Positions 42,363 through 51,925 of a stretch of DNA of 64,000 nt are shown here, in pieces. Source of the DNA: Leifsonia shinshuensis (lineage in GTDB: Bacteria; Actinomycetota; Actinomycetes; Actinomycetales; Microbacteriaceae); the NCBI RefSeq assembly GCF_031456835.1, contig NZ_JAVDVK010000001.1:2728001-2792000 (forward strand). Direction: 5' to 3'. The translations under genes were made by a program, and so were the position numbers. Position 1 is the first letter of the stretch. Every line of letters begins with the position of its first letter. The notes beneath the pieces were generated by a model. The model saw only the letters and a list, made by a program, of their open reading frames with translations. It did not search any database and had not been told where the DNA came from.

Positions 42363-43955
42363 ATGAGCGCACACACGCGACACCGGGGGCTCTCGGCCCT
42401 CGCAGTCGGCACGGCGTTGTCGTTGGGAGCGCTGGGCGCCCTGTCGACCAGCGTCGCAGCGAACGCCACGTCGATCGACACGTCCCAGCAGGGGCGGATC
42501 ATCATCCACAAGTACGAGAACCCGGGCAACGGCGACCAGAACCCGGCGGGCACGGGTACCGACCCGACCACTGCGCCCGTCGCCGGCGTGGTGTTCGAGT
42601 ACTGCACGGTGAGCGGGATCGACCTGTTCGACGGCACCAACCGGGGCTGGGACGCGGTCAACGCCATCACCGCGACGGCTAAGCAGGCCGCGGCCGCGCA
42701 AGGCGTGACCCAGCTGGGCTCGTACGCGCTGAGCAACTGCACCCTGCTGCCCGCCACGGATGCGTCGGGACTCGCGACATCGCCCACGCTTCCGCTCGGC
42801 GTCTACTTCGTCCGGGAGGTGTCGACGCCCAGCAACGTCGTCGCGCCCGCGGCGCCGTTCATCGTGACGCTCCCGACGCCGGCCGACCACGAGAAGCTCG
42901 ACGGCGACTGGGTGTACGACGTCAATCTGTACCCGAAGAACACGGTCGCCCAGGGTCCGGCGAAGAACGTCGTCGATCAGCCCGGCAACGGTGTGATCCT
43001 CGGTGCGCCGGTCACCTATCAGGTGACCCAGCTGATCCCGGCTCTGGCGCCCGGGCAGACGTACGACAGCTTCGTGCTGTCGGACACGCTCGATCCGAAG
43101 CTGAGTCCACGCGCCGCCGTCCCGGTCACCGTCGTGGCGGGGACGACGACCTTCGTGGCGGGCACGGACTACGACGCCGCATGGACGGGTCAGAAGCTGG
43201 CGGTGACCTTCACCGCCGCGGGACGGGCGAAGCTCCGAGCCGGCATGAACGTGGTGCTCACCTTCGAGGCGACCGTCACCGCCCCCGGGGCGATCGAGAA
43301 CCAGGCGTTCGTCGACCTCAACGACCTGAGCCTCACCCCCGGGACGCCGAACGGGACGGACGGCTCGCCGTCCTCCACGGTCGTCACCCGCTGGGGCGAT
43401 CTGACCGTCCAGAAGGTGAATCAGGCGAAGAACAGCGACGGCCTGAGCGGCGCGAAGTTCCGCGTCTACATGGGCACCACCGACCAGCAGTCGTCGTGCA
43501 CGGCGGACATCACGGGACTTCAGCAGGTCACGACGGCAGGTACGAACACGCCGTACGTCGCGACCTCCGACGGCTCAGGGACGATCGTGATCCCTGGACT
43601 CTGGGTCGGAGACACGGAGAAGACCGTCGCGGCCGACGGCACGGTGAGTGACACGACCGTCGCCGGGCACGACCTGCAGCAGCGCTGCTACGTGCTCGAG
43701 GAGATCGCCGCGCCGAACGGGTTCGTGCTGCCCTCGGGCGCCGCCGCGCTCACGCCCGTGATGGTGAAGGCGGGCGCCAACGGCACCGTGCCGCTGGTCA
43801 AGATCCAGAACACGCAGCAGGGAGTGCCGCAGCTGCCGTTCACGGGATCGAGCATCCAGCTCGCCATGACCATCGGCGGGATCGCGCTGCTCGTGGTGGC
43901 TCTCGGTGGTGTGCTCGTCGTCCGCCGTCGCAACACCCGCCGCGAGGGCGCGTGA
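42363..43955 (+). CDS. SpaA/FimA-type major pilin with LPFTG sorting signal
   Basis: 530 aa. A signal peptide (HRGLSALAVGTALSLGALGALSTSVAANA) is followed by isopeptide-forming domains. The pilin motif WVYDVNLYPK (Trp183 to Lys192) fits the W-x3-V-x-V-Y-P-K pattern whose lysine is joined to the next subunit. An E-box is seen as YVLEEIAAPNGF (Glu447). The C-terminus has LPFTG (491-495), a hydrophobic helix and a basic tail, the full cell-wall sorting signal. The next gene encodes the matching class C sortase. It would form a covalently linked fibre. The ATG at 42363 lies past a GGAAAGGAAG stretch. Confidence 0.9.
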   Translation: MSAHTRHRGLSALAVGTALSLGALGALSTSVAANATSIDTSQQGRIIIHKYENPGNGDQNPAGTGTDPTTAPVAGVVFEYCTVSGIDLFDGTNRGWDAVNAITATAKQAAAAQGVTQLGSYALSNCTLLPATDASGLATSPTLPLGVYFVREVSTPSNVVAPAAPFIVTLPTPADHEKLDGDWVYDVNLYPKNTVAQGPAKNVVDQPGNGVILGAPVTYQVTQLIPALAPGQTYDSFVLSDTLDPKLSPRAAVPVTVVAGTTTFVAGTDYDAAWTGQKLAVTFTAAGRAKLRAGMNVVLTFEATVTAPGAIENQAFVDLNDLSLTPGTPNGTDGSPSSTVVTRWGDLTVQKVNQAKNSDGLSGAKFRVYMGTTDQQSSCTADITGLQQVTTAGTNTPYVATSDGSGTIVIPGLWVGDTEKTVAADGTVSDTTVAGHDLQQRCYVLEEIAAPNGFVLPSGAAALTPVMVKAGANGTVPLVKIQNTQQGVPQLPFTGSSIQLAMTIGGIALLVVALGGVLVVRRRNTRREGA

Positions 43956-43979
43956 TCAGCGTCGCGAGGACGCAAGAGG

Positions 43980-44918
43980 ATGCGGCCGACAGTAGGGCGG
44001 TACGCCGCACCGCGACGGCGATGGCGACCGGGCTGGCTGCTCATCCTGACGATCGTCGTCGCCGTCATCGGAGCGACGATCCTGGCCTACTCTCCCGCGG
44101 CGAGCTGGCTGGCCTCCTACAACCAGTCGCTGGTGGTGAGCAGGTACAACCAGTCCATCGCGAAGGTGAAGCCGCGCGCGTCAGAGCAGCTCGCGGAGGC
44201 CCGGCGCTACAACTCCGACCTGTCGGCCGGAGCGGTGCTAGAGCGCAACACCCGGGTCCCCACGGGCAGCGGGAGCAACGCAGGGAAGGCCTACGACTAC
44301 TGGAGGCTGCTGAACACCCCGAACGGCACGATGTCGCGCATCCAGATCCCGAAGATCGGGGTCGATCTGCCGATCTACCACGGCACGAGCGACGCCAGCC
44401 TGCTGAGAGGGGCCGGTCACCTGCAGGGCACCTCGCTGCCGGTCGGCGGGACGAGCACGCACGCCGTCATCACGGCCCACCGCGGGCTGGCGGAGGCGAC
44501 CATGTTCACCGAGCTGGACAAGCTCGGTCTCGGCGACAGATTCATCATCACGACCTTCGGGCGCGTGCTCGCCTACCGGGTGATCAGCACCCGGGTGGTC
44601 GCGCCCGAAGACACCACGACCCTGCGGCAGAGGACGGGGGAGGATCTGGTCACGCTCGTCACCTGTACGCCGCTCGGGATCAACAGCCATCGCATCCTGG
44701 TCACGGGCCGCCGTGTCCTGCCCACGCCTGCCGAGGACGTCTGGACGGCGAAGGGGGGCGGGGCCGCCCTGGAATTCCCGTGGTGGGCCGTTGTGTACGG
44801 CGGCGCCCTGATCCTGATCGGGCTCTACGGGCGGTGGGCCGGACTCGCGGCGCCGGTCGTCGCACACCATGCGGCGCGCGAGCGGACTCGACGGAGCGGG
44901 CGTCGACGCGGCGGCTGA
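43980..44918 (+). CDS. class C (pilus-polymerising) sortase
   Basis: 312 aa: an N-terminal transmembrane helix (WLLILTIVVAVIGATILAYSPAASWL), the extracellular catalytic domain with His167 in ITAHRG, Cys229 in TLVTCTPLG and Arg238 in SHRILV, and a second C-terminal helix (WWAVVYGGALILIGLYGRW), an arrangement typical of class C sortases. The N-proximal lid region has no obvious DP[W/F/G] motif. It joins pilin monomers through the pilin lysine. It starts 24 nt after the pilin gene. Confidence 0.92.
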   Translation: MRPTVGRYAAPRRRWRPGWLLILTIVVAVIGATILAYSPAASWLASYNQSLVVSRYNQSIAKVKPRASEQLAEARRYNSDLSAGAVLERNTRVPTGSGSNAGKAYDYWRLLNTPNGTMSRIQIPKIGVDLPIYHGTSDASLLRGAGHLQGTSLPVGGTSTHAVITAHRGLAEATMFTELDKLGLGDRFIITTFGRVLAYRVISTRVVAPEDTTTLRQRTGEDLVTLVTCTPLGINSHRILVTGRRVLPTPAEDVWTAKGGGAALEFPWWAVVYGGALILIGLYGRWAGLAAPVVAHHAARERTRRSGRRRGG

Positions 44919-45022
44919 CGGGATGCGCTCGGGACCCCTGACCGCCGCGGCGGACGGGCCACTATCCTGTGCCTGGAAGGCGCCCCGCATCGTCGGGCGC
45001 CGCAGGGGATGCGGGAGGCCGT

Positions 45023-47320
45023 GTGCGCGTGTGGCAGTGGCTGGCTCGGCACGATCCGGGCTACAGCGCGCTGCGCCGCGCCGGGCGGGCCGCGATCGTC
45101 ATGCCGCTGCTGTTCGCCTTCGCCAGCGGGGTGATCCGCAACCCGGACGTCGCCATCTTCTCGGCGTTCGGGTCGTTCGCGATGCTGCTGTTCGTCGACT
45201 TCGGTGGGCCGCTCCGTGAGCGGGCCCAAGCGCTGGCGGCGCTCGCCGTGGCCGGTGCGGTGCTCGTGTGCCTGGGGACGCTGACATCCCAGCCGGCGTG
45301 GCTGTCCGCGCTCGCGATGGCGGTGGTCGCGCTGGCCGTGCTCTTCGCGGGGGCCGTGAGCTCGGTGACGGCGTCGGCGAGCACCGCGCTGCTGCTCGCA
45401 TTCGTGCTTCCGGTGACCCTGCCGGGCACTGTGGCGTCCCTCGGGCCGCGCCTGCTCGGCTGGGGGATGGCGGCGGTCGTCTGCATCGTCGCGGTCACGG
45501 TCCTCTGGCCGGCACCGTCCCGCGAACCGCTGCGAGGACCGGCGGTGGAGGCGCTCCGGGCGCTGAGCGCACGGCTGCGGGCGGAGTCCGCCTACATGCT
45601 CGGGATGCGCGAGGCATTGGCGGGGCGGGACGAGACGGAGGACGGTTCCCTCCTCGCCGAGCGGGATCGCGCGGTCGTCGCGGCCGATGCCGCGGTCGGA
45701 GCGCTGCACGAGTCGTTCCTCGCCACTCCGTATCGGCCGACCAGCCTCAGCACCCCGGCGCGGACGATCGTCCGGCTCGTCGACGAACTGAACTGGCTCG
45801 ACACCGTCATGGCCCAGTACGACCGGTACGCCCGCCCGCTGGCCGCCTCCGACCCGACGCATGACGCGGCGAGGGCGCTGAAGGCAGCGGCGGCGGACGT
45901 GCTCGACGAGGGTGCGTTCGCGCTGGCGCAACACGGCGCCGACCCGTCCGACCTGGAGGACGCGCTCCGCCGCCTCTCCGACGCGCGGCGGGCGGTGGAG
46001 GCGGCGATGCTCGCCCAGCCGGCCCCGGCACCCACACCGGGCGGCGCAATGGATGAGGTGGTCACCACACTCGACCCGGGCTTCCGGGCACAGGAGCTCG
46101 CCTATGCGGTCGCGACGGTCGGCGGGAACATCGGCCTCACCGCACGGGCCGAGCGCCGCACCTGGTGGCAGCGGCTGCTCGGGCGCCAGCCCGGCGACCT
46201 CAGCGGCCCGGTCGCCGCGGCCGCCGAACGCGCCAGCGGGTACATCGGCTGGAACTCGGTCTGGCTGCGGAACAGCATCCGCGGGGCCATCGCCCTGGGG
46301 CTGGCGGTGCTGCTCGCGAAGCTGACGGGGGTCGAGCACTCGTTCTGGGTGGTGCTCGGCACCCTGTCCGTGCTGCGGTCCAACGCCCTGAGCACCGGCC
46401 AGACCGTCCTGCGCGGGGTGCTCGGCACCGTGCTCGGAGTCGTGCTGGGCGCTGCGGCGCTCTTCGTGATCGGCGGCAACCCGGTCGCGCTGTGGATCGT
46501 GCTGCCGCTCGGCATTCTCGTCGCCGGCGTCGCCCCGGCGGCGATCTCGTTCGCGGCGGGTCAGGCGGCGTTCACGGTCGTGCTCGTGCTCCTCTTCAAC
46601 ATCATCGCTCCGACCGGGTGGACGGTCGGCCTCATCCGCATCGAGGACATCGCCCTCGGGTGTGCGGTCAGCCTCCTCGTCGGTGTGCTGTTCTGGCCGA
46701 GGGGCGCCGCGGCGTCCTTGCGACGTGCGCTGTCGGACGCGTACTCGGAGGGCATCGGCTATCTGAGCGCCGCCGTCGCGGCGGGCGCGGGACCACGCGG
46801 CGGTGCGACCATACCGGTCGATGCACACGCTCAGTCGCTCCGCGCGGCGGCGGCGTCACGTCGGCTGGACGACGCCTTCCGCACGTACCTCGCCGAGCGG
46901 GGCACGAAGCGCCTCCCCCTGGCGGAGGTGTCTGCCTCGGTCACCGGGGTGGCGGGCGTGCGGCTGGCGAGCGACGCCATCCTGGAACTGTGGCGCGGAC
47001 AGCCTCCCGTCGACCCGCACACGGCGGAGGCGCGCGAAGCGCTCAACGACGCCCTCGACCGCCTGGAGAGCTGGTACCGCGAGCTGGCGGCGCGACTCCT
47101 CGCACGCGGACCGTTGCCGGAACCGGTCCCCAGCGACCCGACCATGGTGGCGCGTCTTGCGGGAGCCGTGCTCGAGAGCCAGGCCCACTCGGCGGACATG
47201 CACGACAGCGCCACGGCGGTCCGCCTCATCTGGACGGCGGACTACCTGGAGGTGGTGAGCCGCCTCGAGACGGTGATCGTCGCCCCCGTACAGACGCTTC
47301 GAGACGCCGTCACGCCCTGA
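45023..47320 (+). CDS. FUSC family membrane protein
   Basis: 765 aa. Two blocks of hydrophobic helices (about residues 25-170 and 415-560) surround a soluble middle and are followed by a C-terminal soluble part. The second block matches the FUSC_2 domain of fusaric acid resistance and aromatic acid exporters (SFWVVLGTLSVLRSNALSTGQTVLRGVLGTVLG). The transported compound cannot be told. The GTG at 45023 has GGGAGG upstream. It is convergent with the histidine kinase gene. Confidence 0.85.
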   Translation: MRVWQWLARHDPGYSALRRAGRAAIVMPLLFAFASGVIRNPDVAIFSAFGSFAMLLFVDFGGPLRERAQALAALAVAGAVLVCLGTLTSQPAWLSALAMAVVALAVLFAGAVSSVTASASTALLLAFVLPVTLPGTVASLGPRLLGWGMAAVVCIVAVTVLWPAPSREPLRGPAVEALRALSARLRAESAYMLGMREALAGRDETEDGSLLAERDRAVVAADAAVGALHESFLATPYRPTSLSTPARTIVRLVDELNWLDTVMAQYDRYARPLAASDPTHDAARALKAAAADVLDEGAFALAQHGADPSDLEDALRRLSDARRAVEAAMLAQPAPAPTPGGAMDEVVTTLDPGFRAQELAYAVATVGGNIGLTARAERRTWWQRLLGRQPGDLSGPVAAAAERASGYIGWNSVWLRNSIRGAIALGLAVLLAKLTGVEHSFWVVLGTLSVLRSNALSTGQTVLRGVLGTVLGVVLGAAALFVIGGNPVALWIVLPLGILVAGVAPAAISFAAGQAAFTVVLVLLFNIIAPTGWTVGLIRIEDIALGCAVSLLVGVLFWPRGAAASLRRALSDAYSEGIGYLSAAVAAGAGPRGGATIPVDAHAQSLRAAAASRRLDDAFRTYLAERGTKRLPLAEVSASVTGVAGVRLASDAILELWRGQPPVDPHTAEAREALNDALDRLESWYRELAARLLARGPLPEPVPSDPTMVARLAGAVLESQAHSADMHDSATAVRLIWTADYLEVVSRLETVIVAPVQTLRDAVTP

Positions 47321-47339
47321 GCCGGCGGCGGAGCGGTTC

Positions 47340-48563
47340 TCACGCGCGCCGCGGCAGCCGCACGGTGACGACCGCACCTCCGCCCGCACGGTTGGACGCA
47401 TCCACCGTGCCGTGATGACGGGTCACCACCTCGGCCACCAGCGCGAGCCCGAGACCGTAATGCCGGGCGCGATCGTCACCGGGCTGCGCGTCCCGGGCGG
47501 TCGCGAACCGTTCGAACGCGCGGTCCTCGACGCCCGCCGAGAAGCCCGGTCCGTCGTCCTCGACCGTCAGCACGACGCGGTCGCGGGCGACGGCGACCGA
47601 GACGCGGACCTCCGATCGCGCGTGGTCCAGTGCATTGTCGACCAGCGCCACGATCATCCGCCGCAGGGAGACGGGGGCGCCGGTCACCATCGCGTCCGGC
47701 GCCGCATCGACCGAGATGGTCAGGCCGCGCTCCTCCGCCCTGCCGTCGGCCGAGCGGGCGACGGCGGCTGCGAGCTCGCCGAGGCCGACGCCCTCGCTCT
47801 CCGCCGTCTGGCGCGGGTCGGCCGCCGTGAGCAGGTCCTGCACGATCTCGGTGAGCGCCCGACTGTCGTCGACGATCTCGTCCAGTCCCGTCCGCACCTC
47901 GTCGTCGCCGGTGTCCGAGGATCCCGCGGTTCCCGCGGCGACGTGCCGCCGCAGCAGCTGCGCGCGGGTGCTCAGCAGGGTGAGCGGCGTGCGCAGCTCG
48001 TGCCCGGCATCCGCCACGAACCGCCGCTGCAGCGCGAGCGCCTCGGCCAGCGGTCGCATCGAGCGGCGGGCGATCACGAGTCCGATGGCCGCCGCCGCGA
48101 CGGTGGCGATCAGACCGGAGGCGACGAGCGCCACGACCAGCCGGTTGAGCTCCTCCTCCTGCTCGGCGAGGCTGTACGCGATCTGCACGACCTTGCCATG
48201 CCGCACATCCGTCTCGGTGAGATAGCGCTGGCCGCCCGCCTCCACGACGCCGGACTGCGACCCCCCGTGGGCGATGACGTCCTGGATCGCCTTCTCGTCG
48301 GGCAGCCCCTCCGGCATGTCGGGCGAGCTGTCGCGTCCACCGGGCATCACCACGGTGACGAGGAGGCTGCGCGGGGCGTCGTGCACCGAGTCGACCATCG
48401 ACGCGTCCGACAACGTCTTCTGTGCGGATTCCGCCTGCCCGGCCGACACGACCGTGTACACGACGACGCCGAGCGCGATGAAGAGACCGAGGATGATCAG
48501 CGCGAACTGGGCGGCGAGCCGGAGCGAGGCGGAGCGCAGCTCCTGTTCGTCGGCGGTCCTCAC
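47340..48563 (-). CDS. two-component sensor histidine kinase
   Basis: 407 aa. Two transmembrane helices (QFALIILGLFIALGVVVYTVV and VALVASGLIATVAAAAIGLVIA) flank an extracellular sensor of about 100 residues. Then come the dimerisation helix with the phosphorylated His in DAGHELRTPLTLL and the HATPase domain (N box VDNALDHA, G1 VEDDGPGF, G2 HYGLGLALV). The ATG overlaps the response regulator stop by 4 nt. Being last in the operon with ApbE and the ferric-reductase-like gene, it may sense a redox or metal signal; that is inference. Confidence 0.9.
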   Translation of the reverse strand: MRTADEQELRSASLRLAAQFALIILGLFIALGVVVYTVVSAGQAESAQKTLSDASMVDSVHDAPRSLLVTVVMPGGRDSSPDMPEGLPDEKAIQDVIAHGGSQSGVVEAGGQRYLTETDVRHGKVVQIAYSLAEQEEELNRLVVALVASGLIATVAAAAIGLVIARRSMRPLAEALALQRRFVADAGHELRTPLTLLSTRAQLLRRHVAAGTAGSSDTGDDEVRTGLDEIVDDSRALTEIVQDLLTAADPRQTAESEGVGLGELAAAVARSADGRAEERGLTISVDAAPDAMVTGAPVSLRRMIVALVDNALDHARSEVRVSVAVARDRVVLTVEDDGPGFSAGVEDRAFERFATARDAQPGDDRARHYGLGLALVAEVVTRHHGTVDASNRAGGGAVVTVRLPRRA

Positions 48564-49225
48564 AGCGACCCCATCCGGTAGCCGACGCCGCGCACCGTCT
48601 CGATGAGCGTGCGGCCGAACTTACGGCGCAGGTGGTGGACGTACGTGTCCACCACTCCGGGATCGTCGGCGTCGGCGAAGACCTCGTCGAGCAGGACCGC
48701 GCGCGAGAAGACCTGCCTGGGCCGGCGGGCGAGCCGCTCCAGCAGGGCGGACTCGCGCTCGGAGAGCACCGTGCGTCGTCCGTCGTCGACCGTGACCGTC
48801 CTGCTGTCGGTGTCGAGCCGTCCACCGGGGAAGCGGACGGTCGGCACCACCGAGGATGCGCGCCGGTTCAGAGCGCGGACGCGGGCGACGAGCTCGTCGA
48901 TGTCGAAGGGCTTCGCCAGATAGTCCTCGGCGCCGGCGTTGAGTCCGTCGACCCGGTCGGGTGCCGTGCCGAGAGCGGAGAGGACGAGGATGGGCGTGGT
49001 GACGCCGTTCTCGCGCAGCCGTCGCAGCACATCCAGGCCCTCGATCGCCGGCAACCCGCGGTCGAGGACGATCACGGCGAAGGCGCCGGTCAGCCCGAGG
49101 TGCAGGGCGCGCTGCCCGTCGCGCGCGACCTCGACGTCGAACCCCTCCGAGCGGAGCAGCGTGTCCAGCATCCCGGCCAGGCGGCTGTCGTCCTCGGCGA
49201 TGAGCACGCGCGCCGTGTCCGTCAT
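48560..49225 (-). CDS. OmpR/PhoB-family response regulator
   Basis: 221 aa. The receiver domain (VLIAEDDSRLAGML; phosphoacceptor Asp in VIVLDRGLP; Thr/Ser and Lys in VLSALG and YLAKPF) is joined to a winged-helix DNA-binding domain (LSERESALLERLARRPRQVFSRAVLLDEVF, VVDTYVHHLRRKFG, VRGVGYRM). The partner kinase follows with a 4-nt overlap. The ATG at 49225 was chosen because it gives the normal receiver start. Confidence 0.92.
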   Translation of the reverse strand: MTDTARVLIAEDDSRLAGMLDTLLRSEGFDVEVARDGQRALHLGLTGAFAVIVLDRGLPAIEGLDVLRRLRENGVTTPILVLSALGTAPDRVDGLNAGAEDYLAKPFDIDELVARVRALNRRASSVVPTVRFPGGRLDTDSRTVTVDDGRRTVLSERESALLERLARRPRQVFSRAVLLDEVFADADDPGVVDTYVHHLRRKFGRTLIETVRGVGYRMGSL

Positions 49226-49275
49226 GTCCGCAGTATAGGAGCCGAGGCCGGGCGCGGCCGGGGGTGCGGAGCCGT

Positions 49276-50022
49276 TCATCCGGCGGCCGCGGGACGGGCG
49301 AAAGGGAGCTCGCCGACGCCCAGGATGCGGCCCGCCGCATCCATCGCCAGCACGCCCCGCGCTCCCTGCTCGATGGCCCAGTGGAGGCCATCGGCACCGA
49401 GGGCGAAGACGGCGGTCGCGAGCACGTCGGCCGTGGTCAGGTCGTCGGCGATCACGGTGGCGCTCAGCAGACCGCCGGCGGGGGAGTCGTCGCGGCCGTC
49501 GACGATGTGGGATCCGCGCTCGTAGGCGCCGGACGTCGCCACGGCGCCGTCGGTGAGGGCGAGCACGGCGAGCATCGCCGCCGGATCGTGGGGCGACCGG
49601 ATGCCGACGTTCCACAGTGCGCCGTCGCCCGGGCTTCCGGCGACCACGACGTCGCCGCCCGCGTTGAGGCTGTAGTCGCGGAGGCCGTCCGCCGCCAGCT
49701 CACGTGCCGCGCGTGCCGCCGCCCAGCCCTTCACGACACCGTCGAGATCCCACGAGCCGTCGGGCCGGCGGATGCGGAAGGCGCCGCCCGATGCGCGCGC
49801 GGCCGCCTCGCCGATCGCCACCACCTCGCGGAAGTCGTCGCTCAGCGCGACAGGCTCGCCGGCGTTGGCACGGCTCAGCTCGCTGCTCGGCAGGTAGGGG
49901 CTGAAGCGGCGGTCGGCCGCCCGCAGCACGGCGAACGCCCGCTCGGCCGCGGGCGCCGCATCCCTGTCGTCCCGGATGTCGATGGACATCGGGATGCCCA
50001 TCACCGTCTCCCGGAACCTCAC
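49276..50022 (-). CDS. apbE: FAD:protein FMN transferase ApbE
   Basis: A 248-aa ApbE-family flavin transferase with the conserved LNAGGDVVVAG and the metal-binding DLTTADVLATAVFALG. It covalently attaches FMN to a Thr/Ser of the FMN-binding domain. No signal peptide is obvious, so the reaction may occur inside the cell or the protein may be membrane-associated in another way. The GTG overlaps the FMN-binding gene by 4 nt, and that gene is the expected substrate. Confidence 0.9.
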   Translation of the reverse strand: MRFRETVMGIPMSIDIRDDRDAAPAAERAFAVLRAADRRFSPYLPSSELSRANAGEPVALSDDFREVVAIGEAAARASGGAFRIRRPDGSWDLDGVVKGWAAARAARELAADGLRDYSLNAGGDVVVAGSPGDGALWNVGIRSPHDPAAMLAVLALTDGAVATSGAYERGSHIVDGRDDSPAGGLLSATVIADDLTTADVLATAVFALGADGLHWAIEQGARGVLAMDAAGRILGVGELPFARPAAAG

Positions 50023-50537
50023 CGCTGGTCGATCGCCGACTGGACGGACTGGATGTAGCCCTCGGAGGTGTAGGTCGCTCCCGAGACGGTGTCGATGTTC
50101 GCCGACTGCGACGACAGCACCTCCTGCTCGAGGATCGGCAGCGCCTGCGCGTTGATCTCGACGTCCCGTCCTTCGCGGTCGGGGGACTGGATGGTGTCGA
50201 CGGCCGTGATCGTGCTGCCGGAGAAGGTGACCTTCACCTGCACGGCGCCGTAGCGGGTCTCTACTGCGGAACCGGTGATGACCGTGGTCGAGGAGGACTG
50301 CGTCGGGCTCGGCGTCGCCGACGGGGAGCTGGACGCGGCGTCCGACGAGCCGGACGTGGTGCCCGAACTGTCGCCCCCGCTTCCGCTGGAGCCGGTGGCG
50401 CTCGACGTGGTGGTGGACGTCGCCGCCGGCGTCGTCGCGTCTTCGCCGATCCCGTAGAGCTTCAGGCCGACGGTCGCACCCATGACGACGAGGATGGTGG
50501 TGAAGAGGACGGTTCCCCGCCAGGATGTGCTGCTCAT
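50019..50537 (-). CDS. FMN-binding domain protein (flavinylation substrate)
   Basis: 172 aa. An N-terminal membrane helix (TVLFTTILVVMGATVGLKLYGI), a Ser/Thr/Gly-rich extracellular linker of about 55 residues, and a C-terminal FMN-binding domain with the flavinylation motif SGATYTS near the end (DTVSGATYTSEGYIQSV). The threonine in this motif is the known kind of FMN attachment site. With ApbE and the ferric-reductase-like protein it would form an extracytoplasmic electron-transfer chain. Confidence 0.9.
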   Translation of the reverse strand: MSSTSWRGTVLFTTILVVMGATVGLKLYGIGEDATTPAATSTTTSSATGSSGSGGDSSGTTSGSSDAASSSPSATPSPTQSSSTTVITGSAVETRYGAVQVKVTFSGSTITAVDTIQSPDREGRDVEINAQALPILEQEVLSSQSANIDTVSGATYTSEGYIQSVQSAIDQR

Positions 50538-51925
50538 GACATGCTCAGTTCTTCTCGGTGGATGAAGCGCTTCGGCATCCGGAGCGCGCGGAGGGACGAC
50601 TCGGCCCGTTCGCCCATCCCCTCGGGGCCGCAGATGAAGGCCTCCCAGTCGTGGGCATCCGGGATGAGGTGGCGGAGGGGCTCGACGTCGAGCGGGTCGT
50701 AGCCGAGCTCGGAGCGCCGCCCGACCAACGGGATGACGGTGACGCCCGGCATGGCCTGCAGTTCGCCGAGGAGGGCCAGGTGCCGCGCCGAGCGGGCCCG
50801 GTAGAGGACGACCGGTTGCGCGCCGCGCCGGACGAGCTCCTCGGCGAGGGCGCGGATCGGCCCGATTCCGGCGCCGCCCGCGATGAGCAGGATGCGCGCA
50901 CGGCTCGCGCGGTCGGCGGTGAACCGGCCGAAGGGTCCCTCGGCGAACACCAGGGAGCCGAGCTTGAGAGCCGGCATACGCGTGGAGTGGTCTCCGATCG
51001 CCCCGACCGTGATGCGCAGGTAGCCGTCGGCCGGGACGGCCGACACGGAGTACGGGTGCGCGGACCCGAGGTGGCCGCGGCTGAGGAAGCGGAAGAGGAG
51101 GAAGTTGCCGGCGCGGACGCCCAGCTGCTCCACGCGCGGTCCGGTGAGCCAGACGCTGTTCACGCCCTCGCTCTCGGGGACGACCGCAGCCACCCGCATC
51201 CGGCCCTTCCACGCATCCATCGTCGGCAGGATGAACCGCCACGTCAGCACCGCGGCGGCCGTGCCGAGGTAGAGCGCGATCCACAGGATGCGGTTGATCG
51301 GCTGCGCGACGAAGTGGGCGCCGCCGCTCAACTGGTGGAAGAACGTGAGGAAGATCGAGACGTAGGTCGTGACGTGCAGCCAGTACCAGACCTCGTACGA
51401 CAGCTTCGTGCGGATCAGCCGGGCGCTGCTCAGGCCGACGACCAGGAAGGCGATCGTGCCGATCAGCGCCGTCAGCATGTCGGGGTAGTTCTGCAGGATG
51501 CTGACGAACTCCGTCCACGGCGGGTTCGTGTCGACGAGTTCGCCGCCGAACACCAGGAACAGCACGTGCACGACGATCAGGAACAGCACGGATGCGCCGA
51601 GGGAGCGGTGCCAGGAGACGAGCTTGTCGAGGCCGACCGCCCGCTCGAACCACGGCACCCGGGCGATCAGCAGCACCTGTGCGCAGACCAGGAACCCGCC
51701 GACCATGCCCGCCAGTTCGCCGATCGACGTGAGGGCGTTCGCAGGGGTGACGGAGAAGCCGGCGGGGACGGTGAGCCACCACATCCCCAGTACGACCACG
51801 ACGCCGAGCACGAGAGCCGCGCGGACGGTGCGTGCGCCGGCCGGCGACGACCCTCCGTGCGACCGCGGCCGGGGGCGGGAGGGCGCCTGCGGGAAGGGTG
51901 CCGCGGCGGTCGACGTGTGATCCAT
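50534..51925 (-). CDS. ferric reductase-like transmembrane flavoprotein
   Basis: 463 aa. Six or so transmembrane helices carry heme-binding-like histidines (SWHRSLGASVLFLIVVHVL, WYWLHVTTYVSIFLTFFH). A cytoplasmic FAD/NAD(P)H oxidoreductase part follows: HPYSVSA (FAD), LIAGGAGIGPIRALAEEL (nucleotide) and FICGPEGMGE near the end. It passes electrons from cytoplasmic NAD(P)H through heme across the membrane. It is the first gene of the operon on this strand and overlaps the FMN-binding gene by 4 nt. Confidence 0.9.
   Translation of the reverse strand: MDHTSTAAAPFPQAPSRPRPRSHGGSSPAGARTVRAALVLGVVVVLGMWWLTVPAGFSVTPANALTSIGELAGMVGGFLVCAQVLLIARVPWFERAVGLDKLVSWHRSLGASVLFLIVVHVLFLVFGGELVDTNPPWTEFVSILQNYPDMLTALIGTIAFLVVGLSSARLIRTKLSYEVWYWLHVTTYVSIFLTFFHQLSGGAHFVAQPINRILWIALYLGTAAAVLTWRFILPTMDAWKGRMRVAAVVPESEGVNSVWLTGPRVEQLGVRAGNFLLFRFLSRGHLGSAHPYSVSAVPADGYLRITVGAIGDHSTRMPALKLGSLVFAEGPFGRFTADRASRARILLIAGGAGIGPIRALAEELVRRGAQPVVLYRARSARHLALLGELQAMPGVTVIPLVGRRSELGYDPLDVEPLRHLIPDAHDWEAFICGPEGMGERAESSLRALRMPKRFIHREELSMS

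Noticed and set aside
42309..42890. Minus-strand frame opposite the pilin gene
   Set aside because: A mirror of the pilin coding sequence with no independent support.
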